From contig NC_091013.1 of NCBI RefSeq assembly GCF_041296385.1, forward strand, positions 35,864,475 to 35,928,474: a DNA stretch of 64,000 bases. Reading direction: 5' to 3'. The notes beneath the pieces are model-generated. The model searched no databases and had not been told where the DNA came from. It was given only the letters and a program-made list of their open reading frames with translations. Positions 23,391-36,400 of this stretch are shown here, piece by piece; position 1 is the first letter of the stretch, and each line of letters opens with the position of its first letter. The translations under genes and the position numbers were made by a program. This DNA comes from Aphelocoma coerulescens. Lineage: Eukaryota; Chordata; Aves; Passeriformes; Corvidae.

Positions 23391-24399
23391 CTTAAATGCC
23401 AAGTTACAAATCATGCCATGAAGACTATCCTCTTTCCTTTGTTTTTATATGCCATTACCTGCTCATTCTAAATTTGGATAGCTACACTGTGTGAGGTGTT
23501 AACTTGAGTGTTTTTTAGTCACAAAGAAAAAAAAGGTATTTTTCAGTATGATTCACCTCAACCATTAATCACTTACATAAGTAAAAGTCAACTGACACAG
23601 AAGTGCCTGTTTCTCCCCATGGGCTATAGTGGGGTACCAGATTGTTACCTCAAAACATGGAGGCCTCCTCATGGCAGATGCTGATGTCTTCATTAAGTCT
23701 TCATTTAAAAAAAGTCAATGTGATCTCCTATATTCATAACCATCAGGGTAAGAAAATGGAAAAATAAGGCACTGTTTAGCCAAAATGGTGCATAATGTTG
23801 CCATTCTGCCTGGTAGACCAGAAGTTTGTGCATCCCAGGGGATCAGTTTTAGTACAATTCCTTTGTGAAGAGAACTAATGAGTATATATAAGCAATCACC
23901 ATCCCCAAAGGAGCAAATATTTGAGCACACTAAAACAACATATCAGCTCTAAAGCTGTGAATTAGAGAGTAGGATCAAAGGGATGGGGTTTGCATTATTC
24001 CCAGTTTAACAGAAAAGAGGTTTTCAGCTAATATGAAATGTATATTAAAAACTAACGAAAATGTGAAGATAGCTACAGGCATGCAAGTAACACCTTCGAA
24101 GAAGTAGGATACTTATGTCAATACAAGTATTGCTTTTTCTTCTTGCCTCTATGCTATTAAATCAAGGTGAGGAAATAGACTTATTGAAAATTTCTCAAAG
24201 CATCACCTTCTAAATTATAGAAAAAATATTATTCTTTCCACCCTTGTTTGTCAACCTGGTTAACAGGAAAAACAAAACAAAGCATTTGGCTGCTCAGAGG
24301 TTGGACAAGGATCCATTAATGCTGGGAAAGTATGCGTGAATAAATTATAATTTCTCATACCAGGGTGAGCTTATGTTGCAGTGCTAGGTTTGGTTTAGC

Positions 24400-24924
24400 A
24401 AGCTGCAGCCTTCCCGGAGAGCACAGCGGGGCTGCTTTGGGCAGGGCAGCCATACTGTCCGCCTATAGTCCTTTTGGATGGCCCTGAGCTCCTGCTCCAG
24501 CCAGCTGGGCTCTGTAACACAGTGACAGCAAAGGAGGCAGAGAAGGGACCCTCATGGCAGCCTCAGAGGACTTTTATTGTTGCATCTTGTCCAGGTGGTT
24601 TCCTGAGGCTGAGACCCGGTGGTTAGGATGCAGGGGGATTTTCTCAGATCGCAGGGGCGGTACATGGGCGGAGTTGGGGTACAGGAACCAATAGGGAGGA
24701 CCCGAGGGAGTGGCCAGGGCTAGGGGCAAGGGAAAGGCGGGGAAGAATGTGGAATAAGAAAAGCAGTGGGTAAATAGACTACCACAAGCTTACATGTACA
24801 TTGAGAGTGTGTAGCCTTAGGTATGCGAATAGAGGGAAGTGAGAATTAATAACAAGGTGGGCCTAATCCGTATCAGAATAGTGACCAAAATTCTTAAAAT
24901 GTTAAAACCCGCAGTTTTTCTGAC
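24400..24924 (-). mobile_element. Probable endogenous retroviral LTR (solo-LTR-like)
   Basis: A GC-richer block. On the minus strand it begins TGTCAGAAAAAC, carries an inverted CCAAT-type box (24688-24695) and GC-box-like sequence, and then an AATAAA (24572-24577) followed by about 150 bases rich in CTCTGCCTCC-like sequence. This is the order U3-R-U5 of avian LTRs. No gag, pol or env sequence flanks it. The right limit is a possible TG edge, the left limit is uncertain, and I could not find a convincing target-site duplication. Confidence 0.5.
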
Positions 24925-25194
24925 ATTGGGCCTAGGAGGTAAAACCCATATATGTGCTCTTCAAAATTACTAGTTTTCTCCAGGCTTTGTGTGGCAACTG
25001 CGCTTACTTTCAAATTCTTCCTCTCAGCTAAGTACTGGATTTCAAAAAAGGAACCAGAAATATTTCTCTTTCCTTAGACAAACCAAAGAAAGTTCAAGGA
25101 AGCAGTTTTGTTGTGGTTTTTTTTTATTGCTGTTGTTTGGGTTTTTTCCCTGCTCAAAAGCAAATGCAATACTTTAGAGACAGCTTTGTCTCTG

Positions 25195-25983
25195 TTAATT
25201 AGAGCCCTGGGCAATCACAAACCATTTGAAGTTTAACAAAGACAAGTTCCAGATTCTGCCCCTGGGACGGGGCAACCCTGGTTGTGTGTACAGACCCGGC
25301 CATGATACCTGGGGAGCAGCACTGCAGATGGGGCCTGGGGGCCCTGGCCGATGGCAAGTTGAACATGAGTCCCCAGTGTGCCCTGGCAGCCAGGAGGGCC
25401 AATCGTGTCCTGGGGGCATCAGGCACAGCATCACCAGCCGGGCAAGGGAGGGGATTGTCCTGCAGGGCAGACTCACCTTGAATATTGTGTGCAGTTTTGA
25501 TCATGGCAATGTAGAAAAGACAGCGAGCTGTTGGAGAGCACCCAAAGAAGGGATGAGGATGGTGCAGGGCCTTGAGGGGAAGCTGTATGTCAATCAGCTG
25601 AAATCACTTGGTCTGTTCAGCCTGGAGGAGACTGAGAGGAGACCTCACAGCAGTCTACAGCTTCCTTACGAAGGTAAGAGAAGTGCCTATCTCTTCTCTC
25701 AGGTGTCCAGTGATGGGACCCGAGGCAATGGCCTGAAGTTGTCTCAGGGGAGGTTAGGTTGAATATTAGGGAAAGGTTTTCCACCCAGAGCGTGGTTGGG
25801 CATGGGAAGAGGCTCCCCAGGGAAGTGGTCACAGCACCAGCCTGACAGTTCTAGAAGCATTTGGACACTGCTCTCAGGCACATCATGTGATTCTTGGGGC
25901 TGTCCTGAGCAGGCCCAGGAGCTGGATGTTGATGATCCTTGTAAATCCCTTCAAACTCAAGAATATTCTATGATTCTATGATT
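25195..25983 (+). mobile_element. CR1 LINE fragment with intact 3' tail
   Basis: Plus-strand CR1 of nearly 800 bp. It runs from the ORF2 'ttgaagtttaacaaagacaag' region, through 'cagcctggaggagactgagagg', to the diagnostic end 'attctatgattctatgatta'. The reading frame is broken by stops and shifts. Confidence 0.93.
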
Positions 25984-26316
25984 ATTCATAGAACTAATTC
26001 ATAATTCATCATAGAATCTGGCAGAAAAGCTTACTTCACTGGCATTGGTGCTCCAGAAGCTTTGTGTTTCTTTTTCTCTTTTCCTTTCTATTTTTCTAAT
26101 TTTCCACTTGCAGTGTCAGAAGTGATACACTGAGTTTAAAGGGGAGAGGAATTTTTATTAGCAGCTTGTTGTATGCCGAGATGGGAAGCAACGGGAGCTG
26201 TGGCACGGTGTGTGCTCTGCTGCCCTCCGGTGGGGACAGACCGGCCGTACCGATGGTCTGTACAAGACTCCCCCTCTCTGGGAGCGGTGATGATGATGAT
26301 GACTGCGTGAGGTTAC

Positions 26317-26317
<1 letters not shown>

Positions 26318-26354
<37 letters not shown>
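26318..26354. repeat. Homopolymer A37
   Basis: The longest mononucleotide run in the window. It directly follows a GC-richer 150-bp segment with a short GAT repeat, which is discussed among the findings. Confidence 0.9.
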
Positions 26355-26357
<3 letters not shown>

Positions 26358-29300
26358 AAAAACGATGGAGACAGTAAAATTATCTGCTTTGTTTTTTCCC
26401 GCCTTTTTTGGCATGTTCTGAGTACAGTAGTGATGAATGAAAGAGTACAGAGACAAATAAAGCTGTACAAAAGGATTCTGGATAGAAAAATTAAAGAAAG
26501 AAAGAAAATAATTGATGGAAAAAGTAGCGGACTATGTTCTTCTCCTGTTTCCACTGCTCATTGCATCCTCTGATGGTGGAAGATGTATTTCTGGCAGCCT
26601 AAGAGGTAGGAAAGTGTACTATCATCATTTTACAGACAAAGAATGTCAGACTCAACCTCATTTCTCATCAGCCTGCTCTGCTGGTTTGCATCAGCCCTGA
26701 CTCACTTCCAGTGTAGCAGCCCAACAGAGCATCATCAATATGATTTTACAGGTTGAGCACTGGTAATTTTGGCTGGTATTTGTGACTGATAATTGAATAG
26801 AGACGTAAGTACGACCCATCATGGACTTCCTCTCAAAAAAACTACCAGTTGCGATTAAATGCCAGACTAACACAGGACTGAAAGATTGCATGGAGCAACG
26901 GAGTCAGTGGGGGAAGACAGGCAGCAGCAGCATGACAGTCTTCCTGCTGTTGTCTCAGCTTTACACACCCCTCCCACACAGCCACATCTCAGTTACCTCT
27001 CCCACTTGCCATTGCATCAGATGTGCACTTCACCCCATCCACTCACTTTGCTCTTATTGTCCCCTTCCTGGGCTGGTGGGGAGATGGAAAATCTACTCTT
27101 TGAAAGAAAAAATAATCAACAGTGATTATTGCAAAACAGACTCATTTAGCTTTTCAAATCTCTTTCAAGTCCCTTGTGACTTTCCCATTCCAAAGACAAA
27201 CAAAGCTAGGTAAGAAATCCTGAGACAGCAGTTTGCCACCAGACAGTGCTGTCCTCTGCAAAACTTTCCCCCTTCTCTTCTCCCTTGAAAAATGCTAGGT
27301 TTGCTCTCCAGTGGTGTCAGGAATTATGAAGTGGCTTTTTTCTAGTTCCCTTAATGTCGAGACAAACACTTCCCAAGCACAGGTAGAATGGTCACCAACC
27401 CTTCCACAGCTACATGAAGTAGTTTGTCTGAGGTTTTTGGGGAGTGGAGCTTCCCTTTTTAATGGAGGAAATAGGAGAAGGCCCCTGGATATTCTGTCTC
27501 CAACCTCCACCCAATGTTCCAATGCAAAGTTAAATGCTCATAGTGAAGATGAGCCAAAATTTTCTGTAACAGAAGTTAATTTGTATACTCTCACATCTCC
27601 CTTCCCATTAAGATCCCTATCACATTCAATGCACACAATGTCCAGTACCCAAGCAATGATTTAAGAACTTTTCCTCACACTTTTTCCCAAGGCATGCCTC
27701 TTGGCTGACTGCACACTTCAAACTATGCTTGCCTTCAGATCAGAATTTATTTCCCCCTGGGCTTTTTCAGAATAATTGTTGCTGCAGTAGTTCCACAGCA
27801 GAATTCTAGCAGAAATATACAGCCCTCTGTGTATTCAAAGCATGCTCCTGCTAATTTCAGTTACAGCTGTGTGTTTCAACACTTCTGCAAATGAGACCAC
27901 AAGGGCATCAGTCAGACAGACAGAGAATGAGGAACGTTCACTCAGTGACCACCTGTGAAAAATCTTGTTTGAGGAACTCTACAGCAAAGGCTGGGGAAGT
28001 CTGGAAATTTTCAGACAAAGAAGAGCTTTGTCAAAACCACAGTTTGTGGAGCCCAGCATGTTCTCAAAATATTTCAGACTAAAAAACATATGAAAGTGAA
28101 AAGGATGTCTAGGGGGAACTCAGATTAACTTCCAGAAGGGCTGTTGGCTGTTGAGCCAGGGAAATTGAAAGTGGAAGTCTCTAGATTCAAAGGAACTCAT
28201 CAACGCTCCTCCCTAGGCCAGGAAGCTCTGGAAAGTAACCACCCTGAGCACAGTCAGGAAGAAGAACTCACATACATGTTTTGATACAGGACTTCCTGCA
28301 GCCGTTGGAATAACTAACATTCATCAGGATTAGAGACAGGATCTGTAGATTTGCCAAAAAATATTTGTAGAAATGGTTTTAAGTCAAAACTAAAACAACT
28401 TCAGCTTTAAAAGAAGAATAAAAATCAACATCTGTGGCAAGTAAATGTGACTTTGCAGCCAGCTCTCACTGACAGAAAGGGAATACAATTCTGATTTAAA
28501 CAGGAAATTGTAATGTCTCTTCTTGCATGTGCTGCCTCATTTACTACTTCCTTTCAATATTTCTGAAACATATTTCTGGCCTCCAGCTTAAAACACTTTC
28601 CATCGATATCCCATTTTCCGCAGGATGAAGTATCTTCTTTCTATCCACTGAGTGAACTGGTGGGGGTGGTGGGGGCAGGAAAAAAAAAAGTCAAAGGAAA
28701 CTTGTGAGAGTGAATGAAGATTATTACTTGGCCACATGGTTTGATTCAATTTACACTCTTAGGTTTGAGGTCATGCAGTACCTGATGACTACTAGCAGCT
28801 TGCTGTGCTTAACTGGAAGCTGCCCAGCTCAGTACATAAATGTTTGCTTATACTGTTGAAGAACACACTGAGGAACCCGTGTTTCATTTACACTCAGGAA
28901 ATGAACACCCTTCCTTCCCCAGCTGGACCCTTTCTGACCCATCATTTTCAGTCCTTTCTCTGCCCCTCACATCTCCTGCTTTCTTAGCAGAGAATCAGCC
29001 GAGGGAAAGGGATCATTTAGAAGTTCTGTACTTCATCCTGCTTAAAGAAGGATCAACACTGAATTCAGACTATGTTTCTTAGTGATTTATCCAAAGAAGT
29101 GTTGGAAATCTGTGAACAGCCTGCTGCAGTGGCTGAATGCATTCCCCACAGTATGACTCTTCACTCCCTTCCTGCTCAGATTTTGGCTGACGCACGGCAC
29201 ATGCTGTATGTTATCCCCTGATGCATGCTGGGGTCAGTGCTGCTAGGCCAAAGCAAAGGCAACATGAAGGCACGACACAGTGGCCAGAAAGGGCTAAAAG

Positions 29301-29635
29301 TCCTTATGCAGCCATGTTACCTGCAGCCTGCTGTCTCCTGCAGCCATCCTCTCTGCCTGTTGTTTGTCTGGCAATCTCTTCATAACCTGCTAACTCCTGG
29401 GAATGGTGTAGACCAAATGTCCAAGCTGGAAGGTGTCAGCTTACCCAAGCAGTTTTTGAAGTGGTTGCAACAGCAGCTGAATTGCTGATGCTTTCAGGCT
29501 TCATAGTGTGACACAGAGGACACCTGTGCCATGGCAGAGGAGGAAGAACAAGAGCTCTGCCCAGCAACTAAGATTTGCTCATAGGTGCATGAGTTACGAG
29601 TTGTGAGCTACGAATAAGAGAGCTTGTGAATTAGA

Positions 29636-29636
<1 letters not shown>

Positions 29637-29664
<28 letters not shown>
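29637..29664. repeat. ATCA tetranucleotide microsatellite
   Basis: About seven perfect copies of atca/aatc. Confidence 0.9.
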
Positions 29665-29666
<2 letters not shown>

Positions 29667-31032
29667 TCCTAGCTAGGGTCTCTCCAGTTCTGCAGTCCAG
29701 CTCCAAGTCTGGTTTGTTTCCCCCATCACTGCTGAGATCTATGTAACCTGAAAACTCCATGAGAGTCTTTCTACATCAATTATTTAGCTTCCCTCTTCCC
29801 TGTATTTGCATCAACTTCCTTCTCACTGCTGTTTGGACTGACCTTGAAAAACAAGCTTAGACCTTACTGATGTAATCCAGACACAAAACTGCCGGGAACA
29901 TTTTCCTCTTCTTTTTGAAAGTCCCATAGAGATATAATGTGCTTAACATGAGAAAGCATAAAATATTCTTCAAAAGCATATACCTGTTAAAGCATGAGTC
30001 CAGAAAAAAGAGAGGAAGGAAGTACAAAAACCCTGTTTAAAACAAAGCAAACCTCACATTACACACATTTCTTCTTTCAAAGCAAAGTCTTTAAACCTTG
30101 GAAGAAAAAGTAGCCAAATTGTTAAAATACAAAGAATGCATTTTTCCTAACCTCATCTTTAAAAGTGTAGAAATTTGAGGGCTAAAGTTATCCAAGAGAA
30201 TTCAACCTAAGACATAAACCAGAGATACAGAAAATGTCAACTCCAGCAGTTTAAGCTTGGCAAAACTATGGGACCACTGAAATGGAAGTCTTAAAATGGC
30301 AAATGCTGAGCAATTTGAGAAACAGTCAGATGTAGGAGAGTCATGTAATGAATATACTCTGTGTGTTGGCAGGGTGTGTGACTGCACATTACATAAAAGA
30401 GATGAGATACAAGTTACATTAAATACATTACATTCAAAGCAGCTATATATCTGCCAACTGCACATTATTAAAAAGGAAAGAATGATACAACTTCACACTT
30501 TCTGTGAAAATGTACTGGAAAGAAAAAGTCCCTTATGTTTCCCACACTGCTGCTTAACACCGCATGAAAAAGAACCAGAGTATTCACACAGTTTGTTGCA
30601 ATTGCAGAAACCTGTCTGAAATTCTACATAGCCTTGATAAAAATGTAGAATATTGTATGAACCAACTAGATACTAATTATTACCCATCACACTTATTTAA
30701 ATAACATCTCCCAAATGCAGAATGATTCACTAACTCCCACTCACTGAAGCGTAGGTGTGATGGTGGTCTGGGTGCACTTTGCTACCTTCTGTATCACCAG
30801 CTTGTTAGCAGAATGATCAGGGATGAAGTATTCTCCTTTTCTTTATGCTTTGATCAGGAAATGCTGATCTGTTAAACTCAACTTTGTGCAGGAGCAGGTT
30901 AATTTTGAGAAGACAAGTTTTCTCATGAAGCCAGTAAAAAGCTAATCTGACAGCAACAAAACTGCCGGACTTGTCAGTAGAAATATCTGAACAGTCTGTC
31001 AACTTGCACTCTGCACACATGTTCAGAAGAAA

Positions 31033-31062
31033 CAGAAACATGGTTCACAGAAACATGGTTCA
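31033..31062. repeat. 15-bp perfect tandem duplication
   Basis: The unit cagaaacatggttca occurs twice in direct succession. Confidence 0.95.
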
Positions 31063-31717
31063 AGTTTTTGGTGAAGAAACCTGAGGTTCAGTTTCATCCT
31101 TCTAAGGAAGGGAACACCTTTGAAATTTTTTCTTTCAGAAGACAAGAGTTTTCCTACAAGCCAAATCATGCCCCAGACCATTTCCAAACTTCTGCACTTT
31201 GCACATTTCTCAGCAGCAGAAGGAAGAAATACAGCCAGGGAAATGGCTTAAGCTAAGCACACACAAGCCCACCAAAACCACTGGGGAAGCTTACACAATA
31301 AAAGTTAAATTTGCAAGTTTAGCCACCAAGTCTCTGGGAAAGCAACAGTAACAACTTATTTTTTCCTATCAATGCTAAAATTAACAAACTTCTGATTAGA
31401 GATTCTGGGCATCATTAATGTATGTCAATAATAACAGACAACTCACTGCATGCTAACAGTTTTTTTACCTACATGCAGCATTGCACAACCTTGGTTAAAC
31501 GGAGGGGTCCTGTATAGGATTTAAAATGCCTTTTTGGCAAACTCAGCACATAAAAGTTTAATAACAATAATAATAAAAAAGACAACAAAAAAAAACCAAA
31601 AACAACAAAACAAAACACCAAAAAACCAGCTGCAGCTTTAGCTCCACAACACACAAATAAAAACATTTTAAAAAAAGGAGGACTTGCAAATATTTTGGAA
31701 CTGTAGTTAAACTTCAT

Positions 31718-31760
31718 AAAAATCCAATACTCAAATGTGTAAAAATTCAATACTCAAATG
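31718..31760. repeat. 20-bp near-perfect direct duplication
   Basis: The unit aaaaatccaatactcaaatg is repeated after three bases with one mismatch (c to t). Confidence 0.9.
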
Positions 31761-32457
31761 CTTATTGCTGAAATGTCTTCTTGAAGCCCAGAGAAGATTA
31801 ATTAATTTTTTCATTAGTTTACCATGCTGTATAATTCTGAGATCCAAATCTCTTTTATTTATTGTCTATCACCATGAGAAATCAATCAAATCACAATTCA
31901 TAAAAACAGACAAGGAGACTACAATATACAGAGCATCTTTTCTTTACTAAGTGAGCTTATATACCACAATTCTCAGGTCCTAAAAAATATTTTCAAATTA
32001 AGTACAATTCATTACTTGGGGTTTTACTTTTTATCTATTCCAATACCACTTCAATGCTTCTTTAAGATCAGGGGGAAAAGTACAATAGCTCCTTTGACCA
32101 TACAATATTTGGGGGAAAAAAAGGCATAAATACTATCTACTGAACAAAGTGGCCAGACAAAAGAAAGGGAAAAAGGACATCTGTTTATTCTTTCTACAGC
32201 TCTGAATATTTTTGTCAAACAGAGTTAAGCACTATATTCAAAACTGCAGAAAAAGCCTCTGAGATACAAGTGTATTTTCTTAGTTGCACAGCTGGTTCCA
32301 GATCTATTGGATTTTTCTTTTTACAATATTGCATAGAATGGATCATAGCAAGAAGCAAGGGAAATACAAAAAAATATGTATGAAGTAATATTTCCATTAG
32401 ATAAACTGTTCAAAAGAAGATAAAATTCTATGCCCAAATGCCCAAGACATATGTCTG

Positions 32458-32523
32458 TGTATATACTTTCAAATATATACAAATATACCTATATACTGTA
32501 TATATATACACATCTATATATGA
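32458..32523. repeat. Degenerate TA-rich simple repeat
   Basis: An interrupted TA/TATAC repeat downstream of the TNFSF13B transcript end. Confidence 0.75.
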
Positions 32524-32945
32524 CTGCAGAAATTATGGAGCCAGAAATCCAATTCATGGTATTGTGTCTAATTTCACTGTGTTTCTTCCTGTGCCAGCCT
32601 TGTTTACATAGAAGTGTAGACGTATTCCTTAACAAGCAGCAATGCTTTGAAGATTGAGCTGTTGAAGCATTTTACATGTCCTTTTTCCAGTAAAATTAAT
32701 TCTAATTAGTAAATGCTAACAGATTTTAGTAATTTATTCACTTTTTGTTCACACAGAAGAAGCAAGACAGTGGCTACTACTCTGTATATTTGTTTTCATT
32801 ATCCCAGACATTTAGAATTTTTCCTTTCCCAGTATTTTTGGGAAAAGAAAAAAACCCCAAAACTCAGAACCCACCTAACAATTTCATTTTGTGGTGAGAA
32901 ATCTACTGTTCGATGTTTCTTCCCCACACATTATATATCAAATAC

Positions 32946-32951
32946 TTTATT
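32946..32951 (-). terminator. Candidate poly(A) signal of TNFSF13B
   Basis: AATAAA on the minus strand, about 420 bases after the TNFSF13B stop codon. An alternative hexamer lies at 33288-33293, only about 80 bases after the stop, and would give a very short 3' UTR. Which is used cannot be told from DNA alone. Confidence 0.4.
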
Positions 32952-33371
32952 GATGAAATAATGCAAATCTAAGATGCACTTTTATTTTAGATTTCCTTTT
33001 CAATCATGGATAACAATTCGATAGTCTGCAGTCCTGCTCATGCTGTTATTTTTGGTCAACTCCTTTGATTTACCATATGGACAACAAATTGTTTCAAAGC
33101 CAAAACCTCATTGCTTTACAGTTGTTATCTAGAGTCTCCCATTGTCTAAAATGAATTGGCTTTCTGGTAATCACATGGTGGCTATATCACAAGCATGTCT
33201 GGTATGTTTCCTGTTTTGGGGTTGCTTATTAAAGTGAAGAAAATTTTTAGAAGCCTGTGATGAATTAGGAGAGGCTGAATTGGAAACTTTATTACAATCC
33301 AATATTTTTTCTGACAAAGGCATAGGTAGAGAAGAAAATGGCATTAAGCATAATAACAGAAATGAAAGGGT

Positions 33372-33484
33372 TCAGAGGAGTCTTACTGCACCAAAAAAAG
33401 TACCGTCTCCATCCAAGGATATTTTAGCCCTTCTCCGTGGTATTGTAAGTTGAAGTTCATCCCCTTCTTCTAATTTTGCAATGC
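33372..33484 (-). CDS. TNFSF13B: TNFSF13B exon 6: C-terminal strands
   Basis: Encodes IAKLEEGDELQLTIPRRRAK, then ISLDGDGTFFGAVRLL and a TGA stop. The acceptor is TTTTGCCAG. LDGD..FFGA is the typical end of BAFF. Confidence 0.95.
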
Positions 33485-36400
33485 CTGGCAAAAGATTTGG
33501 AATATTTTTAAGTTAATATATCAAATACACTATTTTATAAATGGTATTCAAAAGTCATTATGTGTCATCTTGCAAATGTAAGCATGGCTTGTTACTTGTG
33601 ATGAGTGCTTTTTATCTTAAGGCATAATCTTAGAGTTTGCAGCCTATCCAAAGCTGACACTTAACATCTTCTGTGAAGCTGGACTTAATTTCCACACTGC
33701 ACTCAGCATAACACAGTTCACTTAAGCAAACACTGCAAAAATTTCTAACAGTGGTGTACCCAGGTTCCTCATGTTATGGTGATGAGACAGTCAAAAGTCA
33801 GCATTGAGTATTAATGGCCCTAGACCACTCCATTCCCACACTTCTGGACGAGGTCTTATGAGCTTTACCAACCTAATGAAGTTACCACATCAGCTTATCC
33901 ACTGCAACTGCAGAGCACAAAAGTGCTTCCTGCCAGCCACACATCAGCTGATATAACCAAGAGCATCTTGCCTTCAAGCTGCAGCTGCTGAGCTGAGAAC
34001 ACATCTAACATCTGCTGTGACACATGCTCAACAGCATGAGAGAGAGCAGTCAGAACTGCTTTTCCAGATGAAAACAGAACAGTGGGGATTTGGGAAGCAG
34101 GAATCATGAAGTGGCAAGATAGAAATCCTAGTTAAGAAACGGGAGCAGTAATACAAGGGTAAAGTCAGAGTATACATGAAATTGAAGGTGGTTATGTTGC
34201 CAGAATGTGAGGCTGAGGGGCCAGAAAATTAAAGGAAATGTTTGGACAGCCTCAATTGCCAGGACAAAGTATCTAGTTAGTTAGTTAGTTGGAATTTAAT
34301 TTTATTTGGAAAAAAATTAGCTTCCTGCCACATCCCATTTGTTTAATGCCATTTATTGCTGACAGTCAACTCCATCACTCAGTGTTGCCCACTTTTTCAT
34401 AACACATTGAAAAAAGAGTGCTGGAAAATAACCAAAGAGAAAACCCTCAAATCCACCATTAGGGTGAAGTGACAGACAGATAAGAGATGATAAATGAGGT
34501 TTTATAGGCCTTGACAGCAACTCCTTAAATGCTACTGCAGGAATATACACATACATTGAGCATTGAGCCTGCTGGACTTGCATTAAATATTTTAATTGTT
34601 CTTTTTTGTGATGTTTCTAATCTCTGCAGTCATAAAGAGCACCTTATAGAAATTAACTGTTTTTCATCTAACCAAAGACTAAAAATGCAGTAACCTTTAA
34701 AAGGAGGAGAAATATCACAGTACGGTTTGCACGTATTGGATGGCTAAAATTCGTATGTGACATTTCAAAGGAAAATATAGCTCTTTAATATTTTCTTGGG
34801 GTAACTGAATGTGGAATTCAACTCCTAAGTAAAACTGAGTTCTTCAATAAGGGCAGTAGGTGCTCCTCTGCCTCAGGCATCTAACTGGAAGCATCAAAAT
34901 GTCTAACCACTTTACAGAGTCAATGAAGAGAGCAAAATTGTTCAGATCACCAAGTTAGATGCATAATCTCCAACTGTTGATACTTTATATAAAACTGTAT
35001 CTTCTGAAAGTATTCTGTAATTTTGCAGTTAGTTCTTTATGACTGCTACAATACAATTGCCCAACACTACAGATTCTATTTGATACAGCTTATTTGCAAA
35101 CAAAGAAAAGGAAAATGCAGATATTTACCAGCAGTATAGCAAGAATTATTTGGATAAGATTGTGGCATATTTTGGATGCAGCGAAACAATGTCACCAAGC
35201 TGAGATCATCACCAAACACATGAGCCTTCTTCCTCTGTATTAGGTGTCCCATAGCAAATGTTGTATCCGTATATAAAACCTACAGATAGAGGAGGTGAAA
35301 ATGTCAAACTTAATGTATGGAGGCATTGAAAAATCCTTACAAAAGTCAGATGCTGAAGTGAACTGAGCTTTCTCACCTGGCCATATATGAAAAAATAACC
35401 CGTTTCTTTGATCACTATTTTATTTCCTTGTTCTTCCAGAGCTGTTCCACGTTTAAAGCTCAGGAGCCAAGGGACAATGCTTGAATCATCTAAAAGAAAA
35501 AATAATTTTGGGTGATCAGAAAGGTTATATTCTTCCTTTTCACTGGCCAAAAATTAACAAAGCTGACTTCTAGACAAAACTTCCAGTCTTACTAGCTGGA
35601 TTTCCCCACAGAAAAGATGATATTTGCAAGAGACATCCAGATATAGGGACCTTCCAGATGCAGGGACCTTGTTGTTTTCTGTTATATTTTGTTATTGGTG
35701 TTTTTTTTTTTTTTAATTTTTAAGTTTGTTGTCAAAACTCAGTCAAAACTTCTACTGCTTAGAAGTTAGGAAAATTTTTTGAAACAGTTATCCCATGGAA
35801 TAGTTAACTGTAAATCATGGCACATATTCTTACCTTTCTGTTGGATATCACTTTTGCTGTCAGCAATCAGTTGCAAGCAGGCCTGCAGCACTGCAAAGTG
35901 AAAGCATTTTGAAATCAAAGAAACATAAGTGAACAATAGAATAGAGTAAACTTATGAAACTACTTTAAGAAAAAAAAAGGACACGAAAGAAATCTCTCAG
36001 TCTCACCACTTATTTTAAAACAGAACCTATTGGTTTTAACACAGATCTTACTCAAGTGTGCAAAACAAAAATTCCTATCACAACACATGCTAGATGACTT
36101 TCAGAGATCATGCAGCTATGTGGGAGGCCTCAGGTAGCAGCACAAGTAACACCTGCTTCTTTTAATATCTGGTCCTAATAAAATTATGTAGCAGTAAGTC
36201 AAATGAGCTAGAAATCATCAGGTCAATTAGCCTTGTTAATTTTCTAAGCAAAAGCTTGAAAAAAGCCCCAACCCTGCCAGCTATGATAGATAGCAGATTT
36301 TCTGTGTTTGCCATATTATTTAGAGAAATTACTTTCCAGTTATAGTGCTATAAAATATTAGTCATATATACTGGTTATATGGTACTTTCATAATAAATTC

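Larger units (their letters stand above)
26360..32940. other. Intergenic DNA between the arylsulfatase and TNFSF13B genes, part 2
   Basis: No protein family, RNA gene or transposon recognised. It contains an ATCA microsatellite (29.64 kb), an AT-rich TA repeat (32.46-32.52 kb) and two small tandem duplications near 31.0 and 31.7 kb. Confidence 0.4.

Noticed and set aside
25226..25762. 178-codon plus-strand frame
   Set aside because: It lies within a CR1 fragment and mixes decayed ORF2 frames, so it is not a host gene.
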